A stretch of DNA of 64,000 bases. It comes from Nonlabens spongiae (GTDB taxonomy: Bacteria > Bacteroidota > Bacteroidia > Flavobacteriales > Flavobacteriaceae). The notes beneath the pieces are model-generated. The model was not told the origin of the DNA and ran no database searches. It was given only the letters and a program-made list of their open reading frames with translations. This document shows positions 49,754 to 57,116 of the stretch, piece after piece. The stretch's first letter is position 1. Each line of letters begins with the position of its first letter. The DNA lies in contig NZ_CP019344.1 of assembly GCF_002117125.1 (NCBI RefSeq), positions 1,764,501 through 1,828,500 of the forward strand. The letters are read 5' to 3'. Position numbers and translations under genes: made by a program.

Positions 49754-50425
49754 TTAATCATGCAGAAATGGATGCGTTAACTTATAATGGAAGGAATACA
49801 GCACTAGTCCGACTTTGGAGCGCACGTCTAGTTTTTGGAAGAGTTGGGAACGGCAGGCGTCCACGCTTTTTATGGAAAGGTTCATGTGATCTGCTATTTG
49901 CTGGTACGTGTACTCATTATCGTTACAGATTAGCTCTATAAGCTGCAACTCGCGATTAGTAAATTGCTCGCGCGCTCTTGACCCTAGGCTTTCTACTGTG
50001 GTCTTATTGCGCAACAGCTTCAGGATCTCCTCAAAATTGTCGTAACCATGCTCGTGAACACGATTGATCGTGCTTACCAACTCATCGAGATCGCAAGTCT
50101 TGTTCAGAAACCCTCGTGCTCCTACTTCATAGGCATCGATCTTTATTCCCTGATCATCGTGCTGGGTAAGAATGATGCATTTGATGGAACTGTTTTGGTT
50201 CTTAAGTTCCTTGAGCACTTGAAGACCATTCATCATGGGCATGGAATAGTCGAGTAGAAAGACATTGGGTTTTTCTTCAAGTTCTTCCACTTCTTTGACA
50301 AAACGCAGCCCATTCTCATATTCTATGGTGACTTCAAAATCCTCATTCATTTCCAGCAATTGCTTGAGGCCGTTACGCACAATCTTATGATCATCTACAA
50401 TTCCTACGCTGATTTTTGAAGCCAT
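49754..50425 (-). CDS. NarL/LuxR-type response regulator
   Basis: 223 residues. Receiver domain 1-125 with acidic pocket DD at 11-12, phospho-acceptor Asp59 in LLDYSMP, Thr87 and Lys109 in LNKT; C-terminal LuxR helix-turn-helix at about 155-212 (FTNRELQLIELI, YQQIADHMNLSIKSVDACRS). It lies one base after the histidine kinase gene, so they form a pair. It is a candidate for binding the AATAGG element found in front of its own operon and of the neighbouring surface-protein genes (inference). Confidence 0.92.
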   Translation of the reverse strand: MASKISVGIVDDHKIVRNGLKQLLEMNEDFEVTIEYENGLRFVKEVEELEEKPNVFLLDYSMPMMNGLQVLKELKNQNSSIKCIILTQHDDQGIKIDAYEVGARGFLNKTCDLDELVSTINRVHEHGYDNFEEILKLLRNKTTVESLGSRAREQFTNRELQLIELICNDNEYTYQQIADHMNLSIKSVDACRSQLFQKLDVRSKVGLVLYSFHYKLTHPFLHD

Positions 50426-50426
50426 T

Positions 50427-51188
50427 TTATTCCTGTTTTCTCAAAATGGTCGTGGTACCTTGTTGCTTTTTTGAATCTATCTTGAGTTCATAATTGATCA
50501 ACGATGCCCGCGACCTCACATTTTCAAGACCATTTGAATCAACTTTTGAATCTATGTCAAAGCCTACTCCATTATCGATAAAAGTAAAGATAGGAAGATC
50601 AGGACTTTTCAATCTTACGACAAATTCTGTTGCTCGGGAATGCTTCAACATATTGTTGAGAAGTTCTTGGAAAATGCGATAAATGATTACCTTTTCCTCG
50701 GTGGAGAAATTGAAGGCTGCCGGTTGCTCCATCTCGCTCTTGAAACTAATATGCTCCAGTCTTTTCACACGTTGCAATTCTTCATTGATGGCTTGCACTA
50801 GAGATAGTTTTTTTAATGAGTTGGTCGTAAGGGAATGACTTAGGTTCCTTAAATTATGTGATATATCGCGTACGGTCTCCTTTATGGGTTGTAGTGCAGC
50901 TGTCATTTCAGGATTTTTTTGCTTGAGCTGCTCCACTTGCAGGTTGAGCACGGTAAGTCGTTGTCCCGCATCGTCGTGAAGATCAAGAGCGATATTGTTC
51001 AAGGTTTCTTCTTGTGCCTCCAGAGCCGCCTGGTTGACCGCTTTTTGCTGTTCCAATTGTTTTTCAAATAGCAGCTGGTTGTATTTTTTGATTTTAGAGA
51101 CGTAAACTTTTATTAGGATGGCGCAGAAAAGGATCGCCATGCAGACGAAGAGGAATGTGATGATGATTCCTATGGCGATGTCAGTCAT
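50427..51188 (-). CDS. NarX-type sensor histidine kinase
   Basis: 253 residues: a single membrane helix at about 5-29, a coiled-coil linker rich in Gln and Glu to about 62, HisKA_3 domain with phospho-accepting His71 in IALDLHDDAGQRL, and an ATPase domain with N box QELLNNMLKH at 174-183, DNGVGFD at 205-211 and SNGLENVRSRA at 218-228. No periplasmic sensor domain, so the signal probably comes through the adjacent multi-pass membrane protein, whose end it overlaps by four bases. Confidence 0.92.
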   Translation of the reverse strand: MTDIAIGIIITFLFVCMAILFCAILIKVYVSKIKKYNQLLFEKQLEQQKAVNQAALEAQEETLNNIALDLHDDAGQRLTVLNLQVEQLKQKNPEMTAALQPIKETVRDISHNLRNLSHSLTTNSLKKLSLVQAINEELQRVKRLEHISFKSEMEQPAAFNFSTEEKVIIYRIFQELLNNMLKHSRATEFVVRLKSPDLPIFTFIDNGVGFDIDSKVDSNGLENVRSRASLINYELKIDSKKQQGTTTILRKQE

Positions 51189-51811
51189 TGATTAGACTTG
51201 TTAAGTTTTGTAAAGCTAACTGCAAACACCATCAATAGAGTATAGTATACTATGCTTCCACTATAGGACATTACTTCATATAAACCTATTCCAAAAACCT
51301 CTTCACTTCTCAATTTACTATCTCTGAATGCAAAAATGAACGACATGCTACAAAAAAAAAGTAAAGGGGCAGAAACAAATGCAAATTGTCTATGCTCAAA
51401 GAAATCTAGAGCCTCGTTTTTTAGTTTGGAAAAACATACTATTAGAAGAACCACGATATATGTTAACGAACTAGATATGAAAGAAAAATACAACAAACCT
51501 TCAGTTTCAATTAAAAGTTTATCAATAATGTAAAACGCAACATAGCCTGCAGGAATAAAAACACGACAATATTTTAACTTAAAAATATCAACTGCGATGT
51601 AAAGCCATAACGTTTGATGTATCAAGAAGTATAAATTGTAATAAATAAACATAGAATCGCTATCGATGCTGAGATAACCTAGCGTTTCCGAAATACAGTT
51701 TATAATTACAACTGCCAATAGGAGGTAATAATATTTATTGAAACTAAAGCAAAAAATCGCAACCATTAAGGTTGCGATTGAATACCATGTTATGATAGAT
51801 ATATTTTCCAA
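51185..51811 (-). CDS. Multi-pass membrane protein of unknown function, linked to the kinase
   Basis: 208 residues with about seven hydrophobic segments (roughly 5-23, 26-47, 53-75, 83-97, 104-127, 142-163 and 178-201). No family recognised. It is encoded between an unknown 200-residue protein (adjacent, no gap) and the histidine kinase (four-base overlap), so it may be a sensor or partner in signal input (inference). Confidence 0.75.
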   Translation of the reverse strand: MENISIITWYSIATLMVAIFCFSFNKYYYLLLAVVIINCISETLGYLSIDSDSMFIYYNLYFLIHQTLWLYIAVDIFKLKYCRVFIPAGYVAFYIIDKLLIETEGLLYFSFISSSLTYIVVLLIVCFSKLKNEALDFFEHRQFAFVSAPLLFFCSMSFIFAFRDSKLRSEEVFGIGLYEVMSYSGSIVYYTLLMVFAVSFTKLNKSNQ

Positions 51812-52414
51812 TTAAATTAGGCTTAATCCTTTGTACGGTGGTCGATAACTGAGATTGTAGTAGCCGGTTGATCCGTTACCAGATATTTTAATGGTGAGTA
51901 ATTTTGAAGAACTTGAGTCATCTGGATCTTCTGCTATTGCGATGAACTGTAAACTTTGCTTACCATAAATCGACTCCATACCCGCAAGAAAGACATCTGA
52001 AAAATAATTATCAATCGTGGCTGATCCTTTGGGAATCTCACCTATGGGTTTCCTTGTTATTTTCACTGAATTGGAGTTCGTATCAAATTCAAAATTAGTA
52101 TAGTATCCATAAGACGGAGTGATGTTATTGAGGTGAAAATCATGATTCTGCCCATTCTCATCTAAACAGGTCAAAATATCCCCATGATCTATATCATCAT
52201 TTCTCTTATGATAATCATGAACCATAAGGCTAAGTTGCCATTGTTTCGTGTAGTCGATATAACCTTTTTCATGTGATAATTCAATGAAACTGATCTTATC
52301 ATCCAATTTAGGGATATTAGAAAAATTTACAAACTTAATTCCCCCAATCTCTTGGACGTGAATACCATTTCCGCTGTTGATTTGAATATTGTTTTTATAG
52401 ATCAATGTTTCCAT
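51812..52414 (-). CDS. Unknown 200-residue protein, first gene of the two-component operon
   Basis: 200 residues without signal peptide, lipobox or membrane segment; rich in Asp, Asn, Ser and Tyr with alternating hydrophobic residues, so probably beta-rich. Visible but unassigned stretches include GIKFVNFSNIPKLDDKISFI, SATIDNYFSDVFLAGMESIY and GSTGYYNLSYRPPYKG. The start ATG is about 20 bases after the predicted transcription start of the AATAGG-type promoter. As leader gene of a signalling operon it could be a ligand- or target-type protein; no function is claimed. Confidence 0.7.
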   Translation of the reverse strand: METLIYKNNIQINSGNGIHVQEIGGIKFVNFSNIPKLDDKISFIELSHEKGYIDYTKQWQLSLMVHDYHKRNDDIDHGDILTCLDENGQNHDFHLNNITPSYGYYTNFEFDTNSNSVKITRKPIGEIPKGSATIDNYFSDVFLAGMESIYGKQSLQFIAIAEDPDDSSSSKLLTIKISGNGSTGYYNLSYRPPYKGLSLI

Positions 52415-52439
52415 AAGTCTTTGATTTTAAAGTTCGACC

Positions 52440-52508
52440 TAAAACTACTCAATCTCCTTAACAGTTTGTTAGCGTTTTTCCTATTTGTTTGAGGTTTTCT
52501 CCTATTGT
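52440..52508 (-). promoter_or_regulatory. AATAGG-element promoter of the two-component operon
   Basis: Minus-strand 40-base element (52469-52508) with AATAGG twice and GGAAAAACGCTAA at its end, then 21 bases and a -7 box TAGTTTTA (52440-52447). AATAGG starts 38 bases before the -7 box. It overlaps the plus-strand copy by 20 bases, forming a divergent regulatory region. Confidence 0.6.
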
Positions 52509-52557
52509 GAAACAGGGCAAAGCCTGTTGTGTGCCATCAATACGAATGATAGTTTTG
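52489..52557 (+). promoter_or_regulatory. AATAGG-element promoter facing the hydrolase gene
   Basis: Plus-strand element (52489-52528) carrying TTTTCTCCTAT and AACAGGGCAAAGCCT, matching 27 or so of the 40 positions of the copy at 54461. It is followed 22 bases on by TAGTTTTG (52550-52557), an exact -7 box. The predicted RNA starts near 52563 and meets an 11-codon frame (52570-52605) before the hydrolase gene at 52804. Confidence 0.55.
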
Positions 52558-52803
52558 CTATCAGAAATAATGGGAACCGGCAGTTCTAGCCCTGTTCACA
52601 GATAGTCATCCAGACAATAAAAGTGAAAAGAAAGAGTGCTTTATTATTTATGTATGTGTGTAGTTTTTACGCTTTCGCGAAAGCGTAATCTAAATTACTC
52701 GTAAGACAGACCATGACATCAAAGTCTGCCTCCAGCCACCTAAAACCATTGCAATCCTTGCGTTTCAACTAAATCAGTATTAAATTCGAACTATCCCTGA
52801 CTA
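52509..52803 (+). other. Gene-poor stretch between the two-component operon and the hydrolase
   Basis: The gap 52415-52803 (389 bases) contains the divergent AATAGG promoters, a mini reading frame at 52570-52605 (MGTGSSSPVHR) and a palindrome copy at 52670. The last 115 bases show a small hairpin (CAGAC / GTCTG) but no gene. It is either a long leader of the hydrolase transcript or a short untranslated RNA followed by a second promoter. Confidence 0.5.
52670..52685. repeat. 16-bp palindrome, copy 10 (upstream of the hydrolase)
   Basis: Perfect copy, extended by three further pairs on each side (TTA ... TAA) to a 22-bp palindrome. Confidence 0.97.
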
Positions 52804-53571
52804 ATGATCAACAATAACCTTTTTCCCCACCGCATCGTTTGCATACACGGTAATTCCTCCTCATCAAGAGTCTTTGAGTGCCTCAAGGAGCTGGAAGGCG
52901 CTCACCTCTGCATCGAGGCTATAGATCTTAACGGTCATGGCAAGAACCAAAATTCCAAGACCGAGCAAGATTTTACAATTGCCACCTATAAAGCCCAGCT
53001 TATTAAGGCGATCAATGACGGCAACGGGCCAGTATTGTTGATAGGCAATTCATTGGGCGGCAACCTAGCCATAGAAATTGCAGAAAAAATTGACCATTTG
53101 AAGGGACTGGTGATCATGGGAACGCCGGTGCTCAAAAAACCTATCAACTTTGAAGAGTGCACACACCCATTACCAGAACTCGCGACCTACCTGACTGAGA
53201 AGTCCACGGATCATGACATTTATAACGCCATAGACTCTACCGTGGTGGACAAAACAGTTATCTCACACTTAAAGGAAGACTTTAAAATTACTGATGGCAG
53301 GATCAGATCGGTCATGGCAGCAGATCTGTCTAGCAGTAATGCGTTTGGGGATGAGTATTCTATTTTTACACAACTCGATGTCCCACGATATATCATAAAC
53401 GGCAATCAAGATGCTCTTCTAAGATTGGATTACCTAGGGACTTTGGTAAAAGAGAGCAGCGGCGATGTCACATTGATCAAGTTTGATAACTGCGGTCACT
53501 ATCCCAGCGTGGACCGTCCCGACCTCTTTATGGAAACCGTTCAAAAAATTGCCCATGCAGTATTTGAATAG
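52804..53571 (+). CDS. Alpha/beta-hydrolase
   Basis: 255-residue serine hydrolase without signal peptide. Oxyanion-hole HGNSSS at about 15-20, nucleophile Ser83 in LLIGNSLGGN, Asp near 206 in INGNQDALL and His near 237 in FDNCGHYPSVDRP make a complete catalytic triad. Ester, thioester or lactone substrates are all possible. The LuxR-type regulator gene starts 17 bases before its stop codon, so the two are translationally coupled; the hydrolase could make or destroy the regulator's ligand (inference). Confidence 0.88.
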   Translation: MINNNLFPHRIVCIHGNSSSSRVFECLKELEGAHLCIEAIDLNGHGKNQNSKTEQDFTIATYKAQLIKAINDGNGPVLLIGNSLGGNLAIEIAEKIDHLKGLVIMGTPVLKKPINFEECTHPLPELATYLTEKSTDHDIYNAIDSTVVDKTVISHLKEDFKITDGRIRSVMAADLSSSNAFGDEYSIFTQLDVPRYIINGNQDALLRLDYLGTLVKESSGDVTLIKFDNCGHYPSVDRPDLFMETVQKIAHAVFE

Positions 53572-54268
53572 GGAAAAACATACAGAAAAAGAGTTTTTAC
53601 AGAAGGGAAAGCACTTTGCTTTCAAGCTCAGGAAGCTTTATCTCAAAGACCCAGAAAAATTCTACGATCTGCAGGACTACTATCCGTTCCCGGTCTACAT
53701 CAACCACCGCAAGACTATTGAATACCATTTTATCAACGAGAAGTTTCTGGGCATGGGACGCGAGGTCGAGCCTATCGTGAGAAACGGTAAGGACTACTTA
53801 CTGCGCGTCTCTAACGTTCCACTCTTCAACCGTGCGATGGAGAAGGCCAGGACTTTGGATAAGAACAACGACCATCAGGCCGTGTGCAACTACCTGCAGG
53901 CGATCAGATTGAATAACGAGAAGGAGGAGCCCTTTGTCACGAGCAAGATTCTAATCGACGATGCACTAACCATGAATGTCCCCTTGCTATTTACTGGCGA
54001 AGACAGCTTCTCTCAGGCCTTTAAGGAGATACTCCCCAGCAATAAGCAGGAACTCCAGCAATTCTTAAGGTTCCAGACCCTGACCAAAAGAGAAAAACAG
54101 ATCACGAGACTCATAGGTCAAGGCCACTCTTCAAAACAGATCGCAGAGATGCTCTTCATCTCACCGCATTCCGTAAAGACCCACCGCAAGAACATCTACC
54201 AGAAACTGGACGTGCACAATGTTTCCACGTTGTTGAAACTGAATCTCGTGAACGACCTCGCTGGCTAG
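53555..54268 (+). CDS. LuxR-type transcriptional regulator
   Basis: 237 residues from MQYLNREKHTEKEF (ATG at 53555, inside the hydrolase end); the longer frame from 53483 has no family-like extension. The N-terminal 170 residues are helical and PAS-like at best, unassigned (FYDLQDYYPFPVYINHRKTI). C-terminal helix-turn-helix at about 175-232: LTKREKQITRLIGQGHSSKQ, IAEMLFISPHSVKTHRKNIY. No receiver domain, so it is not an ordinary response regulator. Two 60-base lines counted inside the gene have 52-53% G+C, against 35% for one line of cdsA, an unusual composition. It lies upstream of the AATAGG-driven surface-protein cassettes. Confidence 0.88.
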   Translation: MQYLNREKHTEKEFLQKGKHFAFKLRKLYLKDPEKFYDLQDYYPFPVYINHRKTIEYHFINEKFLGMGREVEPIVRNGKDYLLRVSNVPLFNRAMEKARTLDKNNDHQAVCNYLQAIRLNNEKEEPFVTSKILIDDALTMNVPLLFTGEDSFSQAFKEILPSNKQELQQFLRFQTLTKREKQITRLIGQGHSSKQIAEMLFISPHSVKTHRKNIYQKLDVHNVSTLLKLNLVNDLAG

Positions 54269-54401
54269 AAACGCATTCTCCCGCCTCTCTTCCCGACCAC
54301 AATATACCCCAAAAGAGGTATTTGCATCCCCTTAAGACGGTTCTAGTTTTGGATTGAGTTGAGTGGTATGAACTTATTCCATGAATGTATATGTGGTTTC
54401 T

Positions 54402-54417
54402 CGCTTTTGCGAAAGAG
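54402..54417. repeat. Degenerate copy of the 16-bp palindrome
   Basis: Reads CGCTTTTGCGAAAGAG, two changes from the perfect repeat. It lies in the 281-base gap between the LuxR gene and the first AATAGG cassette; the rest of that gap shows no gene. Confidence 0.7.
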
Positions 54418-54460
54418 GGATACAGAACTTGAACATGCTTTTTTATTGCCACTATCAAGA

Positions 54461-54528
54461 AATAGGGTTTTTCCTATCTAGGAATAGGGGAAAGCCTTAA
54501 AGGATTGTTAAGTAAACAGATAGGTTTG
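54461..54528 (+). promoter_or_regulatory. AATAGG-element promoter, cassette A
   Basis: 40-base element (54461-54500) built of AATAGGG, TTTTTCCTAT, CTAGGAATAGGGGAAA and GCCTTAA, with an inner inverted repeat TTCCTA/TAGGAA. The -7 box TAGGTTTG (54521-54528) begins 21 bases after the element. Predicted start near 54534, 16 bases before the ATG at 54550. No -33 TTTG, so an activator-dependent promoter is likely. Confidence 0.65.
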
Positions 54529-54549
54529 GTGAATCAAATACTTCAAGAC

Positions 54550-55998
54550 ATGAGAAATTTATACTTTATCTGTCTATTTAACTTCATCGGTGGTGTATTA
54601 GGAGCGCAAGAGCAGACAGACACCATCACTATTGATCAAAATATTGATGAGGTAAGCTACAAAGCTTTTGACAAGATCATTCAGCGAGACCTTAACTTTC
54701 TGCTCTTTGAAAATATCGCACCCCAGCAGGGCATTAGTTTTACAGCAAATGATAAGGGCAGCCAGCTTAATCTAAGTGGAATTTTATATTCTGGCTACAA
54801 AGGTATCTACACCATAAATGCTGAACTCTCCTCTACTAAAGGGGTGTATTTATTTGATGAGGATGGCGGCGAGAAAGGAACGGTTACATTCAATTATTTT
54901 AAGGCGTATCACCGAAAATATTTTAGAAAGTCCATCGAGGATCAAGACAAGATGCGAGGAGCCCATTTTGCCTTGGAGAAGATATTTCATGCATACGCAA
55001 AACTTGACACCTTAAAAACAATCCTTGACAAAGGAACAAATGAACCTGAAATAGAGTCCAATTACCTAAAAGCAAAGACAAAGCTACAGTCGCTTTCCAG
55101 AACCCATCTCAATTCCCAAGATGTACATGCCTTTGGTCAATTAGACAATTTCAGCTACAAGATGGTTAAATCAAAAGCTGGTGATAAAACTGTAAAAATT
55201 ACCTATGACTGGAAACCCGCACGGATGAACGTAAAGAAAAAATACGATCTAAAGTCATTGGAACGGTTTTGCGAGCATATAGAATACATTCATAAAAAAC
55301 TGGAAGAAGAATTAATCGAATACGAAATTCAAACGGCAAAAAAGAACTGGGAAACAAAGCATACGGTCTTTTTCAGCCTGCACCCTTATTATACAAGAGA
55401 ATCACTAGACCTCTATGAAATTCAAGATGATTTCTCAAATTCGTTCCAAGAGATCAGCGGCGACCTTTATGGTATCAAGATTAATTTCCTGAACTATTCC
55501 TACGAGCGATTGGCAAAAATGAAATGGTGGAGGCCCCACCAGTTCTTCCTGCAAGTAGGTGGCAATTTAGGGCGCATCTCAAACCGTTCCAACTTTAGGG
55601 AACAACAACTTGCGTTTATTGATACGCTGGAAACCAGTAACGGAACAGTTCAAAACATAACCTCTAGAACCGGCTTTACCAGTCCCAGTGGGAGGTATCA
55701 ATACGGGATTGGCTTTGGACTTCATACCGCTGTCTACGTGTTTCCTTGGAAATACCCATTTGGGCTCTTTGGGCAGATCAGCTATTCAGACCTGAACTTC
55801 TCGTCTGGTTCAGGAGTATCTGACAGCAGGACGATACCATTAAGAGCAGGTTTCCTTCTCAACCTTAAGAATAAGAAAAAAGACGTGGACAGAATTACCA
55901 TCCAGGCCTTTGCAGATCGTTCTAACCTACGTCTCGACCCTAGTGCAAGTGATGATTGGCGCTTTGGTATAGGTGTGGGACTACCTATAAAATTTTAA
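54550..55998 (+). CDS. Outer-membrane-type protein of unknown function
   Basis: 482 residues from the ATG at 54550 (MRNLYFICLFNFIGGVLGAQ, signal peptide of about 20). A longer frame from 54505 is excluded because that codon lies upstream of the -7 box. The middle is charged and helical (residues about 100-270); the C-terminal 200 residues have barrel-like alternation (HQFFLQVGGNLGRIS, YQYGIGFGLHTAVYVFPWKY, FGLFGQISYSDLNFSSGSGV) and end GLPIKF. No family recognised. First gene of a three-gene unit with a beta-helix protein and a T9SS cargo; it could anchor or export them (inference). Confidence 0.7.
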   Translation: MRNLYFICLFNFIGGVLGAQEQTDTITIDQNIDEVSYKAFDKIIQRDLNFLLFENIAPQQGISFTANDKGSQLNLSGILYSGYKGIYTINAELSSTKGVYLFDEDGGEKGTVTFNYFKAYHRKYFRKSIEDQDKMRGAHFALEKIFHAYAKLDTLKTILDKGTNEPEIESNYLKAKTKLQSLSRTHLNSQDVHAFGQLDNFSYKMVKSKAGDKTVKITYDWKPARMNVKKKYDLKSLERFCEHIEYIHKKLEEELIEYEIQTAKKNWETKHTVFFSLHPYYTRESLDLYEIQDDFSNSFQEISGDLYGIKINFLNYSYERLAKMKWWRPHQFFLQVGGNLGRISNRSNFREQQLAFIDTLETSNGTVQNITSRTGFTSPSGRYQYGIGFGLHTAVYVFPWKYPFGLFGQISYSDLNFSSGSGVSDSRTIPLRAGFLLNLKNKKKDVDRITIQAFADRSNLRLDPSASDDWRFGIGVGLPIKF

Positions 55999-56028
55999 AC
56001 AATAATTATTAATCATAATCCCTTACCC

Positions 56029-57105
56029 ATGAAAAACTTACTTACGACCCTCACAACAGCATTAATGCTGTTCAACGCCATTACCTTGCAAGCCCAAACC
56101 ACCATAACAGTAGACAATACGCCCGGCAGCGGCGCTCAATTTTCTGATATTCAGAGTGCCGTCGATGCGGCAAGCAATGGTGATACTATCTATGTACAAC
56201 AATCACAGTCTAATTATGGGGTCGTGGTAGTGGACAAGCCGGTCACTATCATTGGTAGGAGCGCTCTCGATGCTAATTTTATTACAAGGATTCAAGAAAT
56301 AAGACTCACCATCGGATCCGACGGTACAATTATCCGAGGTGTAAGCGTAATAAACGGTATCTCAACTGTAGGTGAGGGGGGCGCAAACCCAACGACTGGA
56401 GTCATTTCAAACATCACAATAACGGAATGTACAACATCTATAAACTTAGGTTCTGATGGTTCATCCGATAGCTATGATGTTCAAAATATCACTCTGAGCG
56501 GTATTAATCATCGCGGTATTGATCTAGACTCGACAGTAAGCAATGTTCTTATCGATAATTCTTCAATTACCGCCTTGTCCGCTTCAAACCCCAGCGCATT
56601 GCTAGTTTCAAATTGCATTTTTGAAATGAGGAGTACATCCCAGCCTCAAATCATTAACTCCAATGTAAATGGTACTATAACTATTACCAACACGATTTTT
56701 GAAGGTCCTGTAAGCACGCTCAGAATAAGCGGCAACTACAGTTTGAGCTTCTGTCTGCTTGTCAATGTAAACGATCCTACTAATCCGGTTACTGTTGAAC
56801 CGAACACTTCGGCCACAAACAATGTCAACAATTGTATTTTTGGTCAGGATCCTCTATTTGTTCTCAATGGGCCTATTCCAGGCGGGCAGGGAATATTTAC
56901 CACAATCCCAGATTTTAACCTTCAAACTGGATCACCAGCAATAGGCGCGGGTTTTCAGGGCGAAAATATTGGATATGAAAGTACATTCAATTTTAAGCGT
57001 CTGGGAAAACCTAGAAATTTTCCAGAAGTAAAGATTACAAACTTTACCAATATAAGCCAACCAAACGGCACGCTGACTTTTGAGATCCAGGCGACTTCCC
57101 ACTAA
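56029..57105 (+). CDS. Secreted parallel beta-helix protein
   Basis: 358 residues. Signal peptide about 1-22 (MKNLLTTLTTALMLFNAITL, cleavage near QAQ). The start of the mature part, GAQFSDIQSAVDAASNGDTI, followed by VVVDKPVTIIGRS, is typical of pectin-lyase-like/DUF1565 beta-helix proteins; rungs such as NGISTVGEGG, SNITITECTTS and NVLIDNSSITA follow. There is no T9SS sorting domain at the C-terminus, so it may depend on its neighbours or be periplasmic. It lies between the OMP gene (30 bases) and the T9SS gene (11 bases). Confidence 0.8.
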   Translation: MKNLLTTLTTALMLFNAITLQAQTTITVDNTPGSGAQFSDIQSAVDAASNGDTIYVQQSQSNYGVVVVDKPVTIIGRSALDANFITRIQEIRLTIGSDGTIIRGVSVINGISTVGEGGANPTTGVISNITITECTTSINLGSDGSSDSYDVQNITLSGINHRGIDLDSTVSNVLIDNSSITALSASNPSALLVSNCIFEMRSTSQPQIINSNVNGTITITNTIFEGPVSTLRISGNYSLSFCLLVNVNDPTNPVTVEPNTSATNNVNNCIFGQDPLFVLNGPIPGGQGIFTTIPDFNLQTGSPAIGAGFQGENIGYESTFNFKRLGKPRNFPEVKITNFTNISQPNGTLTFEIQATSH

Positions 57106-57116
57106 AATTTAGAATC

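Noticed and set aside
49705..49941. Plus-strand reading frame of 78 codons over the response regulator end
   Set aside because: It is antisense to a clear receiver/HTH gene and includes a palindrome copy; no family-like sequence.
52670..52685. Palindrome as a classical rho-independent terminator
   Set aside because: No T run follows on either strand here or at most other copies, and half of the copies are inside genes.
54505..54549. Upstream start for the OMP gene of cassette A
   Set aside because: It lies upstream of the predicted -7 box and would put 15 residues before a good signal peptide.
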